This document shows, in pieces, positions 55,560 to 64,000 of a DNA stretch of 64,000 nt. Within the stretch, counting starts at the first letter, position 1. Each line of letters opens with the position of its first letter. The position numbers were made by a program, and so were the translations under genes. The stretch covers positions 1,924,001 through 1,988,000 of the forward strand of contig JAJEKV010000078.1 of assembly GCA_021234155.1 (NCBI GenBank). The letters run 5' to 3'. The notes beneath the pieces are model-generated. The model saw nothing but the letters and a program-made list of their open reading frames with translations, was not told where the DNA came from and did not search any database. Origin of the DNA: Isoetes taiwanensis. Taxonomy: Eukaryota > Streptophyta > Lycopodiopsida > Isoetales > Isoetaceae.

Positions 55560-57100
55560 TGATTGCAAGGCTCTAAAGAGCCAGCTGCGCTTGGTCATAG
55601 ATCCACAATTGCGACCACAGGCCCTGCAAGACTATAAGCTCTTCCTAAAAGCCAAGAAGGGGAGATACATGGCAGAAACTCGGGAGGCCTTTTGACATGC
55701 TCATGGCCCGAGAGCCAAAACGTTTTACGTAAGGTGTTATACCGTATTGCCGGTGGGCTGGTAATGTAAGTGTGGAGCAATGGATGCACCGCTTGTAGGA
55801 GTTATATGACCCCGTGAGCTAATGCCGGGGTCCCGTCCGGGTAGGAGAGGTACCACAAAGCCGCAGCGGGAGGATGTCAATGAGGATCTCGAGGCAATGC
55901 AAGGCAAAGGATTTCGAGGGTTGCGGTAGAAGCTGTTGAAATGGGGTGGCCATCTATGGTAGGGGCCACGACGGTGATCATTAACCGTGCTCGAGGGAGG
56001 GCTCCCCGGAGTGGATGGTTAGTAAGGTTGTTCCCGCTCATAAAGCCGGTAATACGGATGGCCGTAGCGAATTACGGATGATTATGGTAAGCTCGGCTGT
56101 TTGCAAAGCTCTGGCGTGGGGTGGTGGAGAAGAAACTCACTAAGTGGGCGAGGAGTGCGGGTGCGCAATTGGAGGCGGGACCCGACTCACTCCCACGGCC
56201 CGACCATATCTTCACTTTGAGAGTGTTGATGGAGGCAAGTCGGGAATCTGTGACAGGACTTGTATTCTTTGCTTTGTAGATTTTAAAGGCGCATATGATA
56301 CCGTCCCCTGACATGCTATGGCGAGAGGTTGCAAGAATTGCGAAGTTCCACAGAGTTGCGAGAATGTGGTGCACCAACTTTATGATGGCATTTATCTTTA
56401 CCGCCTTATGAAGATAGGGCGGGTAGCTAGCACTATAGGGTTAAGCGGGGGCTGCCCGTTGTCTCCAACGCTCTTTGGGTTTGTACATTGATAGCTTGGA
56501 GGCGTGGATGCGGCACCATGGGGAGCGAGGGTGCAATTAGGCGATCTCGACCTCGTGAGCCCGAGTTACTATCTCTCGGATGATGTAGGTTTGCTAGCCC
56601 ACGGCGTGATGCAGCGACATTTGGATGCCCTCGATGGGTTTACGTGGGGCAGCGGGAATGACAATGAACTTTGCACAAAACTAAGCTTCACCGATCCTGT
56701 CCTCATGACACCTATCTATCCCTGTTATATTACGAGGGGCTGAAAGTGGAGATGGTCTTGGCGGAGCTTCAAGTATCCGGGAATTGATTTCACTACTAAC
56801 ATCTTTGTGGGATGAGTGTGTGGAGAGGAGAGCTAGTGCGGGCTGAAGGCTCTATATCACGATTAAAAGCAGCGTGTTCTTGGGATAGATCTCGTGTGCG
56901 AGGAGAGCACACTTGTTTAGGGCTTTGGTCGGCCGTGTTGCTATATGGGGTGGAGGTTTGGGGCCCGCCAGCTAGCAAAAACACGATGGGATAGATTGGA
57001 AAGGGCGTGCGAAAGCTTTCTTGACATATAGCTTGGAAGTGAAGGACACCGCACGTGTATCACGATTTTGTTGTATGAGGCGGGGTTCACGCCCTTCTGA
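55560..57100 (+). pseudogene. LINE reverse-transcriptase domain
   Basis: Pieces in order: LFLKAKKGRYMAETREAF (connector, 55,640-55,690); ATTVIINRAREGAPRSGWLV (55,960-56,030); VDFKGAYDTVP-like and DMLWREVARIAKFHRVARMW (56,270-56,370); GGCPLSPTLFGLYIDSLEAW (56,445-56,505); DDVGLLAHG then QRHLDALDGFTWG (56,578-56,655); and LLYGVEVWGPPASK (56,940-56,985). The catalytic box, normally YADD, reads YLSDD here. It would copy element RNA at the nicked target. Multiple frameshifts. Confidence 0.8.
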
Positions 57101-57439
57101 CGATACGCTATCTTGCAGGCATCTTACTTGCTTCCATAAGGTGGATGGGATGGATGAGCATCGCTTGCCTCCACAAAGTGTTGTTGACCTGGGCCCCCAG
57201 GTGAAGAGGGTATGGCACGAGCAATCGTAAGGGATGGTTTATGAGGTGGTCTATGGATTACCAACGGATGGTGGCAATCGGTCCCGATGCGTGAGAATGG
57301 GCAATTGGATCACGGGCTATCTTTGCCACTCGTGGGATGCCTCTACTCTTGCAAAGCCCAAGGCGAGCACTATCACGCTCAGATTAATCCCGCCTTGAGC
57401 ATGGACCCCATCGGTACTTGAAAACACACATCTCGGTGA

Positions 57440-57660
57440 AGAAACGGGAGAGCTATTGCTGCCATAAGGATGGGTTCCCATTACCTCGAATTGAAACAGT
57501 GTTTGGGGGTGAATGGCGGGCACGGATCCCCGGGGAGGAGGATATGTCGGTGTTGTGAGATGCACGTGATAAAGGATGAGCACCATGCCCTCGGTGCCCG
57601 GCATATGCCCATGTCCGAGCGTGCACACCGATCTTAGATGCTCTCGACACACCGCTACAT
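57440..57660 (+). pseudogene. LINE C-terminal zinc-binding stretch
   Basis: In shifting frames the plus strand reads IETVFGGEWRARIPGEE, then a cysteine-rich CRCCEMHVIKDEHHALG, matching the R.P...R.C..C....(E)DE.H.L..CP element at the end of such LINE polyproteins. Confidence 0.6.
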
Positions 57661-57889
57661 CGCCATTCGCATCACCTATGGTAGCGCGACCGGGAGCTTA
57701 CATCCCGGGCAGATTTCGCCCGTCGGACTTGCTCTTGAGGGGCATGGTATTTGAGAGCCTCTTGTTAGGGTTTTCCTCCCAAGTGGAGGTTTTTCATCCG
57801 GGTAGTAGGGATCTATTGTCTGATTACATTGTTTGTTTTTGGTGTTGGGGTTTTTGGCTTTTTGCCTGTTCTTTGCATGTACCGTCTCA

Positions 57890-57953
57890 TAGGCCTCTGG
57901 CCTCCGTGGACGTTAAAATAAACTTCCTTCCTTCCTTCCTTCCTTCCTTCCTC
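57890..57953 (+). repeat. LINE 3' terminus and (TTCC)n tail
   Basis: GGCCTCTGGCCTCCGTGGAC GTTAAAATAAAC is followed by six TTCC units. Confidence 0.75.
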
Positions 57954-57959
57954 CCAAAC

Positions 57960-58640
57960 TCGGCCTAAATTCTTAATTTATTTGCTATTGAGTAAAATAC
58001 TGTTCATTTGGTATGACTCAAATACTGTTCATAGTTTGGCTAGACAAATCATAAATAATGGAAAGAAATGAAATCAATGTGCTTATAACCTGATCTGGTA
58101 TTGAGTGAAATGTACAAAATTGTGGCATTTAACTGCCTGAATTATGTATCAAAATTGTGGCATATGTGCCTATCACTGTATGAATATATAGAAGCGTACA
58201 AAAACTGTGGCAAGCCTATAAGTAACAAAGTAAGTAAAGATGTGTCTTGAAGTTTGAAAGATCTGTAGTGATTAGTGAACAAATTAATCCTTGATCAATT
58301 TCTGAAATCTATTCCTCTGTCCTAAACTTTGAAAAGTTTCCCTTAACCATTCTAGCTGACCATACCAATTCACTTGTTTCCTCTTCCAAAGAAGAACCTA
58401 TCATGGTTTCCAGAATCTTGAGTACCTCCTCTGTGTATTGCTTTGGTCTACAATGTGCCTTGAGAATGTGAGAAAAATCATCAAACGTGCCACATCCCTG
58501 ATCACTAGCAGGAGTTGTTCCAAGATAGAATCATCGCATCCAAATTGAACTCAGATACCATAATAGACATGAAAGGTGGAGAAGCAAATGTTTTCTGAAT
58601 ACTATCATCTAACAATATGCAACTCCCCTCATATTGTGGG
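57960..58640. other. No gene recognised
   Basis: AT-rich; a duplicated AAATACTGTTCAT block near 57,995 and 58,018. Nothing coding. Confidence 0.4.
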
Positions 58641-59140
58641 TATTCTTCAAAAACCCTACACAATGGTTTCAAATATAATGGTTTGCCACTTGAAAGGCAT
58701 CTCTAAGCAATGAGACTGGTCCCATACAAACACAAAGTCGTGTCTGAAAACTGCTGCTATCACATCCACAAAGGGTAATTTCATCATTCCGGATGACTTG
58801 AATTCTGGAGCCTCCGCAATGCCCGAACTACAAAACACTTCGGTTTCAACACGTCCGCCCACAGGACGCTTCGGGGTTTAACAAGTTCTGGCGGACCGAT
58901 CTTGGATTTTTTTGGTCATGCTCGAAGTAGAGGCCTTGAAAGGATGAATCAGTGGTTGGATAAGGGAATGTTCGGGAGGATGGTCATTAGCGTACGGCCC
59001 TCCAAGGGAACGTTGCTAGGACAAGCTGCCTCGAGAACTTCTTTGGGGTCCATCTCCTGGGGACGGGTCTCTCCCCACTTATGAGGTGGCGGTGCAAAGT
59101 CCTGGCCTTGTTTGACTTGGAAACGGGTGCCAGTCATCAT
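58640..59140 (-). repeat. Dispersed repeat family, copy 2
   Basis: Related to 49,140-49,500: CATTCCGGATGA, GCCCGAAC.A.AAAACACTT, GACGCTTC.GGTTT, GACCGATCTTGGATT and CTTGTT(T/C)GACTTGGA in the same order, diverged. Confidence 0.65.
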
Positions 59141-60190
59141 GGAAAAAACTAACGGCTATTATTAGCCAAATGGCGATTTTTTAGGGGGTCTAGGCATTTG
59201 CGACGAATTTTATGAAGAGAGATTAAAAAAAATAAAATAAAAAATAGCCATAGTTAAAACAAATACGCCATTATTTTTTTAGGATTAGTCAAACTATTTT
59301 CCCCCTTTTCCTTAAAGAAAAAGAGATTAGTACAATATTTATATATTAGATCATTAATAGCCAAACAAAAATGAAACGATTTTTACAGATTGCCACCTAC
59401 CATCATCAGTGATAGTAGTTTTTCAAATTATGAATTTTTATTACATATACCACACATGCATCTTAAAAAGGGAGTTGTAAAAGATTGTCAATATTCATCT
59501 AGATGCTTGAGTTGATTGCATAACATCTTTTAAGGGTTAGAGATAAGTGCAATTTGATCACTATATCTAGAAGGATGTCGTTGCATTGAATGTAGTTCAG
59601 ACTATGGATGCTTCTGTTAGAAGTTTTTTAATATTATCGTATGTCCCTTGATTGTTGATTATTATTTGTAATTGTAGTACAATATGTCTAAAACTATAGA
59701 ATCACATTGCTTTTTCTAGTCAGAAAAAATAGTCAAGTGAAAGCTTAAAGGAATACTCAATTCAAAAGTTTCGTCAAGTCCAAATACATATAAATATAAT
59801 AATAATAATAACTTTAGCCAAATATATATCATAAAATACTGTAAGATTTTGAAAAATAGCCAAACTATTTTTTATGAAAAAATATATAGTGTGCTTAATT
59901 TTTTCCCTGCCACTCATGCTTGCCCACCAACAGGCTGGCCAGACCGTTCTAATGCCAACTCTTTGGTCTGAACCTTATCCAGAAATTGGAAAAATTGGCA
60001 TGTATGCTATTGATGACCTAGGAAGGCAACTGACAAAAAATTAGAATTTAATTCCATACCATGCATTAATTATGAATTTATTAAGCATAAATGCAATATA
60101 ATGCATAACTAAAAGAGTGGGAAGCCACATGGCGGTGCAGACATGAAAACAATTCTCACTAGAATATGCAGCGTTGGTGCATGAGAAATT
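59140..60190. other. AT-rich spacer, no gene
   Basis: Contains a TAA microsatellite (about 59,797-59,811) and TAGCCAAA motifs repeated loosely (59,160, 59,350, 59,815, 59,857). No coding signal. Confidence 0.4.
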
Positions 60191-61455
60191 CTCACAATGT
60201 CTTGCTACTGCAAAAGTAGCCCTTGGGGACTTCTAATTGCCACATTGGGAGGAGGACGGATACGAACTCCATTCCATCAGATTCCTATTGCTTCATGTTC
60301 TTAACTGCGAAAAAGACGGAAACTCGCTCCTGAAAACGTAAACCCTACGAGAACCTGGCAACCCAAAGGGTTTACGTTTCAGAGGCCAAAACGTGATTGC
60401 TTTCATGGATAACTCAGTGGACCATCTCTAAATATGCATGCATGGCCATGGCAACCAAAAAAATGGGGTTTGGATCTATCTGCAATCCAGAATGATCGCA
60501 AACCATGTTCTGCTACTGCAAAAGCAGCGCTCGGCTTCCAATTGCTACTTCGGGAGGAGGGCATATCCAAGCTCCATTCCTTCAGTTCACATTGTTTTAC
60601 TTCTCAACCGCAACTTCTTATCCATGTTCCAAGTGCAATAGATGAGAACTCGGCCCCCGAAACGTAAACCCTTCAAGAAATAGGCAACTCACATGGTTTA
60701 TGTTTTGGAGGCCCTATCATTGTCAGATTCGACCAGAACCTTGCGCCGTATCCTAACGTAAAGGGGGGTGTTGACCCAATGCGCAGATCCTTAAAACTGC
60801 CCTCGGAGGCAGCTTGTCTTAAAAGTCCTTTCCCGTAGGCCCTGGCGATGGATGGGCAATTTCCCTCTCCAGAACTGTGATTTGGCTATGTCAATGGACT
60901 CAGAATGTCGACATTGCCCTGGGGATTAAGTTTCACGGCCAGGAGACCACCCCTCGGGTTGAGATCTATCGGCAATCGAGCGATCCCAAACCGTGTCCTG
61001 CTACTGCAAAAGCGGCGCTCGGCTTCCAATTGCCACCTCGGGAGGAGGGCATATCCAAACTCTATTCCGCCAGTTCCGTTTTCTTCGCGTTCTCAACCAC
61101 AACTTCTAGTCCACGTCCCAAGTGCAATAGATGAAAATTCGGCCCCCGAAACGTAAACCCTTCAAGAACTAGGCAACTAACAAGGTTTATGTTTTGGAGG
61201 TTCTATCATTGTCAGATTCGACCAGAACCTTGCGCCATATCCTGATGTAAAGGGAAGGTGTGGAGCCAGAGCATGGACCCTTAAAACTCCTCCTGGAGGC
61301 AGTTTGCCTTAAAAGTCCTTCTCCAGAAGGCCACGGCGATGGATGAGCAATTTTCCCTCTCCAAACCATGATTTGACTTTTCCAATGGACTCAGAATATC
61401 GACATTACTCTGGGGACCAAGTTTCGTGGCCAGAAGATCACCCATGTTCTCTAAG
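60190..61455 (-). repeat. About 2.5 tandem copies of a 490-bp unit (dispersed repeat family, copy 3)
   Basis: GATCTATC(T/G)GCAATC, TGCTACTGCAAAAGC and GCTCGGCTTCCAATTGC at 60,473-60,545 recur at 60,963-61,035. GGAGGCAGCTTGTCTTAAAA (60,807) recurs as GGAGGCAGTTTGCCTTAAAA (61,294). A partial first unit begins near 60,205. The family is also at 48.6 and 58.7 kb. Confidence 0.75.
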
Positions 61456-61464
61456 GAGAGCAAA

Positions 61465-61840
61465 GTACACTAGATGTCACGAATACGTCGCGCGTGACGT
61501 CACGTCCCATGCGACGCCTCGTCGCATGCGACGCGAAGTCAACGGTCGATACCCACGTCACGCACCCGTTGGGGCCACGTGGCCTCAAAGTACTGACACA
61601 TGGCTTATACAGTATTGCGACGTCACGTCGCATGTGACGTGATGTCGTTGACAGCCCAGCTGGCGTGACACACGCGTCCTTGTCATAGCGACGTGGTGGC
61701 AGACGCCGTATGTATCACGTCGTAGCGACGTGTCGTCGCTATTTGTGACGTTGACGTGATCTGGTCACGTCAAATGTGACGTCGCGTGACCCAGACGTTG
61801 CTACCGCACGTCGCTAAATGCCCATTTTCTTGTTGTGAGA
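61465..61840. mobile_element. CG-dense subterminal block with CACTA-like end
   Basis: About 370 bp packed with CGACGT, GTGACGT and ACGTCGC in both orientations (over twenty ACGT/CGTC cores), unlike any other part of the window. The right edge reads CATTTTCTTGTTGTG; its complement, CACAACAAGAAAATG, is one base from the CACTACAAGAAAA terminus common in plant CACTA transposons, and is followed by GGGCATTTAGCGACG. The left edge has CACTAGATGTCACG at 61,469. Arrays of short CG-rich subterminal repeats are typical of CACTA ends. The two edges do not form a clear TIR pair and no 3-bp duplication matches, so it may be one end only. Confidence 0.5.
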
Positions 61841-61841
61841 A

Positions 61842-63038
61842 GTGGATCTACAATGGGAAGAGCATGTCCAAGCATCACGTGAACATGCTGGTGCTACACA
61901 TGGGACCATGCAGCAGGTCCTCCTACAGCAGGGTGTAGGAAATTATTGTGGTCAAACTTCACAGGTCCAAGCAGAGCCAAGTACACAAGGGACATCCTCG
62001 AGAAGGAGGGGCATTGCTCCTAATCTGCATGGTAGAGTTCATATTAACAGTGATGGCTTCTGCCAAGCTCTTGCAGCAGAGAAGACAAGAAGGGAAGAGG
62101 CTGAAAGGCTTAAGAGGGAGCAGGTTGAGGCAGCAAAGAGGAGGGTTGAGAAAGAGGAGGCCAGCAGAAGGGCTGCTGCAAACAGGGCAGAAAGGGAGAG
62201 TAGAAAGCAAGCAGAGGCCTTGTATGAGGCCTCCATTAAGAGACTGAGGGATTTCATGCAAGATTTCGGGCTGTATTTGGTTGCCAGAGACCGTTGAACA
62301 AGGCCGCAAAGCAAACGAGGCTGGCTGTTAGGCTCAGGATGAAAGTCAGACAGGGTTTGAGTCCTGCTCATTGCAGCGCAGCTAGACCTAATGTGGATGA
62401 GGATAATTCTGAGGCCTATGTGCCGAGCAGCCAACTAAACAACCTACTAGAGACACAGGAGTGCAGTCTCGAAGACACTCACTTATGTGAGGGAGGCGAG
62501 GTCAACCCCCAGTCAATCAGCATAGAAGGGTGTATTCCTTTGGTCAGACCTACTAGCCCCTTGAAGTGATGGGATCTTGCCAGCAGTCAAAGACAGTTCA
62601 GCCCTCTTGCACGCTCCTTGAGGATGGACACACAAGGTTGGATTAACTATCTTTGCAGCCAAGACAGCGGCCGAAAATGAAGGTGTGCCTGCAATTGACA
62701 AGGCCAGGCACATTAGGGAGATGGTTGAAATAGATGTGGATGCCCAAGCCCTTGCAACAGCACGTGGCATGGATGAGGGTTTCTTCAGGGTTTGGAGAGC
62801 AGACATGGCAGAGTTAACTCTTTTTATATTCAATGCATTCGATATAGCATTTGATAACACCTCTGTCTGTGCAGGTCCAAGAGGCTACATCAACCATCTC
62901 TTTGAACGCGGATGTTGCAGATAAGGTATGTCACCTGTTATCCTGTGATTTGGGATGGACAGAACTGTGTGCCTTATTACTAAATCTTATCAATTAATGC
63001 AGGATGATTATGACTTGGACGAGACAGTAGAAGAATAG
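61842..63038 (+). CDS. Coiled-coil coding region with acidic C-terminal exon (unknown)
   Basis: The frame 61,842-62,297 encodes a Gln/Ser-rich start and then a long charged helix (ALAAEKTRREEAERLKREQ, VEAAKRRVEKEEASRRAAAN, RAERESRKQAEALYEASIKR), a probable coiled coil, ending LRDFMQDFGLYLVARD. One frameshift near 62,290 leads to 62,294-62,569 (EDNSEAYVPSSQLNNLLETQ). A further open piece, 62,660-62,815, reads PAIDKARHIREMVEIDVDAQ. The last two exons, 62,875-62,925 and 63,003-63,038, join across a 77-nt GT-AG intron to give EATSTISLNADVADKDDYDL then DETVEE and TAG. There is no start codon in context, and links between the pieces are uncertain. It could be a host gene or the accessory protein of an adjoining transposon. 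Confidence 0.4.
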
Positions 63039-63357
63039 GAGATATACTTAATGGCCAAAGAAGCCATGACAGAAAGATAAGGACAAAACTGTTTGTGTTA
63101 TCAGATTTTGTAATGCAATAACATATTTCATTCAAAATGCCTCTCGGGCAATTACATTGTTGCTTCCATAAAATGCCTTTTCAAAACACTCTTGCAAAAT
63201 GGCACTCGAGCATAATACAACAAAACATGAATAAAAAAATCAAAAGGAAGTAGATATGGCATATAAAAACATAGAAGGGCATGTTTCAAAGGGTTATCCA
63301 TTTGGCCAGGCATCAACAGCATAGTTCAAGTCTCCGGATTGACAGGACATTCAAATT

Positions 63358-63660
63358 TTACATTGTCCCCCTCACTACCGGCCACGGCTGCGGTTGCACC
63401 GCATCATGCTCACCCTTTGCATGCTGGATCTGATCACAGATCTCAGGCGTGACCACCACATTTAGGTTGGATCCGGCGGCAGCTGAGACTTCCTCCCGAT
63501 TAACAAGGCAGTTCTTCAAAGTGAAGGAGCCAAGCTCCTCTGTCTGCACAAATGCATCTGAATAATGGCGCTCCGTCTTCTTCGACGGAGAGGGTGTCGT
63601 AGGTGGCTTGCGGTAACCACCTCCTGTAATGCCTTGGCCACGTCTCCATTGCCCGTCCAT
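63358..63660 (-). CDS. Small gene with TATA box and probable 5'-UTR intron (unknown)
   Basis: The minus-strand ATG at 63,660 in the context CACCATGG opens a 100-residue protein: MDGQWRRGQGITGGGYRKPP, TTPSPSKKTERHYSDAF, EELGSFTLKNCLVNREEV, ending at TAA after VVRGTM. The N-terminus is basic and Gly-rich with a Pro/Ser/Lys segment; the middle is mixed and there is no membrane helix. Directly upstream, CTGCAG|CACC preceded by pyrimidines and AAGG|GTAATA mark a likely 63-nt intron (63,665-63,727) in the leader. A TATA box is at 63,838-63,845. The leader holds a 17-bp tandem duplication (GCCAGAACGAGGTGCT, 63,776-63,809). It converges with the coiled-coil region, whose stop is 320 bp away. Family unknown. 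Confidence 0.5.
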   Translation of the reverse strand: MDGQWRRGQGITGGGYRKPPTTPSPSKKTERHYSDAFVQTEELGSFTLKNCLVNREEVSAAAGSNLNVVVTPEICDQIQHAKGEHDAVQPQPWPVVRGTM

Positions 63661-63837
63661 GGTGCTGCAGACCAAAAGGAGATGAAGTAGGTAAACAACC
63701 ACAGTCTCTTCGAAGAGCAAATATTACCCTTGAGCTCAGAGTTGATCGGATGCAGGAATGTTGGGAGTTGAGCAAGCCAGAACGAGGTGCTAGCCAGAAC
63801 GAGGTGCTGGGATGTCAAATGAAAGAAAGCGCACCAA

Positions 63838-63845
63838 TTTTTATA
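63838..63845 (-). promoter_or_regulatory. TATA box of the 100-residue gene
   Basis: The minus strand reads GGCTATAAAAATTGG about 180 bp before the ATG (about 120 nt of spliced leader). Confidence 0.5.
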
Positions 63846-64000
63846 GCCAAAATTGGCATGATGAGCGCTCTGCCGATTTGTGAGAGGCGCTGGAACCTAT
63901 AAGCCTCCAAAATCCTGCGGAGAAGTCTGGGTTAGGGGTAGATCGAATGTCTGGAGGAAAGAATTGTTTGGCAAAAGCTCAAAAAAGGGCCAGAAATAGT

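Larger units (their letters stand above)
52740..57953 (+). mobile_element. Long LINE (non-LTR retrotransposon), degraded
   Basis: ORF1-like sequence (about 52,740-53,960) is followed by an APE-type endonuclease, a reverse transcriptase and a C-terminal zinc-binding stretch, then the 3' leader CTCCGTGGACGTTAAAAT and a (TTCC)n tail (57,927-57,950). Order and tail identify a LINE on the plus strand. The type with HLDALDGF after the (Y)ADD box and LLYGVEVWGP is one I associate, from memory, with non-angiosperm land plants. All domains are frameshifted and an inverted-repeat element interrupts the endonuclease. Confidence 0.8.

Noticed and set aside
61465-61840. CpG-island promoter of an ordinary gene
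   Set aside because: Plants lack classical CpG islands; the motif array and terminal sequence fit a transposon end better.
62039-62434. 131-codon minus-strand frame
   Set aside because: Antisense shadow of the charged coiled-coil region; Leu/Ser/Ala-rich as expected from reversed Glu/Lys/Arg codons.

Overview
The window looks like nuclear DNA of a land plant with a large, repeat-filled genome. Evidence: a Ty3-type LTR retrotransposon with 2.5-kb LTRs, several non-LTR (LINE) elements, fragments of plant gene families (acylamino-acid-releasing enzyme, kinesin-14, pentatricopeptide repeat proteins), a short copy of the 3' end of the plant mitochondrial small rRNA, and plant-style TATA boxes and GT-AG introns. 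A fern or gymnosperm is my guess from repeat load and PPR abundance; the sequence does not settle it. Gene density is very low, and every gene whose family I recognise is broken.

Left part (1-11.5 kb): an unrecognised decayed coding stretch (1-980), two tandem copies of a small minus-strand gene each with its own TATA box (1.1-2.2 kb), a fragment of acylamino-acid-releasing enzyme (4.0-4.5 kb), PPR fragments, a 570-bp foldback element made of nested hairpins (6.6-7.2 kb), an apparently intact four-exon gene for a 127-residue two-helix membrane protein (7.3-7.9 kb), and a decayed kinesin-14 gene with introns (9.0-10.9 kb). The recognisable fragments all point to the plus strand.

Centre: a nearly complete minus-strand Ty3 retrotransposon (11,551-22,637) with a 5-bp target duplication; then gene-poor DNA with a mitochondrial rRNA scrap, a PPR fragment, tandem duplications, LINE 3' ends, a duplicated locus of which one copy carries a 475-bp terminal-inverted-repeat element (30,884-31,358; the other copy shows the empty site), an older Ty3 integrase remnant, and a possible small secreted peptide gene (38.2 kb).

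Right part: a 2.6-kb inverted-repeat element flanked by TTAA (44.4-47.0 kb), a large 19-bp minisatellite (47.3-48.5 kb) with inverted outliers, an 83-unit CA microsatellite joined to a G-rich run, a tRNA-derived SINE, two candidate spliced exons, a 600-bp polypyrimidine tract, a long LINE (about 52.7-57.95 kb) interrupted by an inverted-repeat element, 490-bp tandem repeats, a CG-dense block resembling the end of a CACTA transposon, a coiled-coil coding region, and a convergent small gene with a TATA box and a probable 5'-UTR intron. There is no operon-like cooperation; most of the window is transposons, simple repeats and decaying gene copies.
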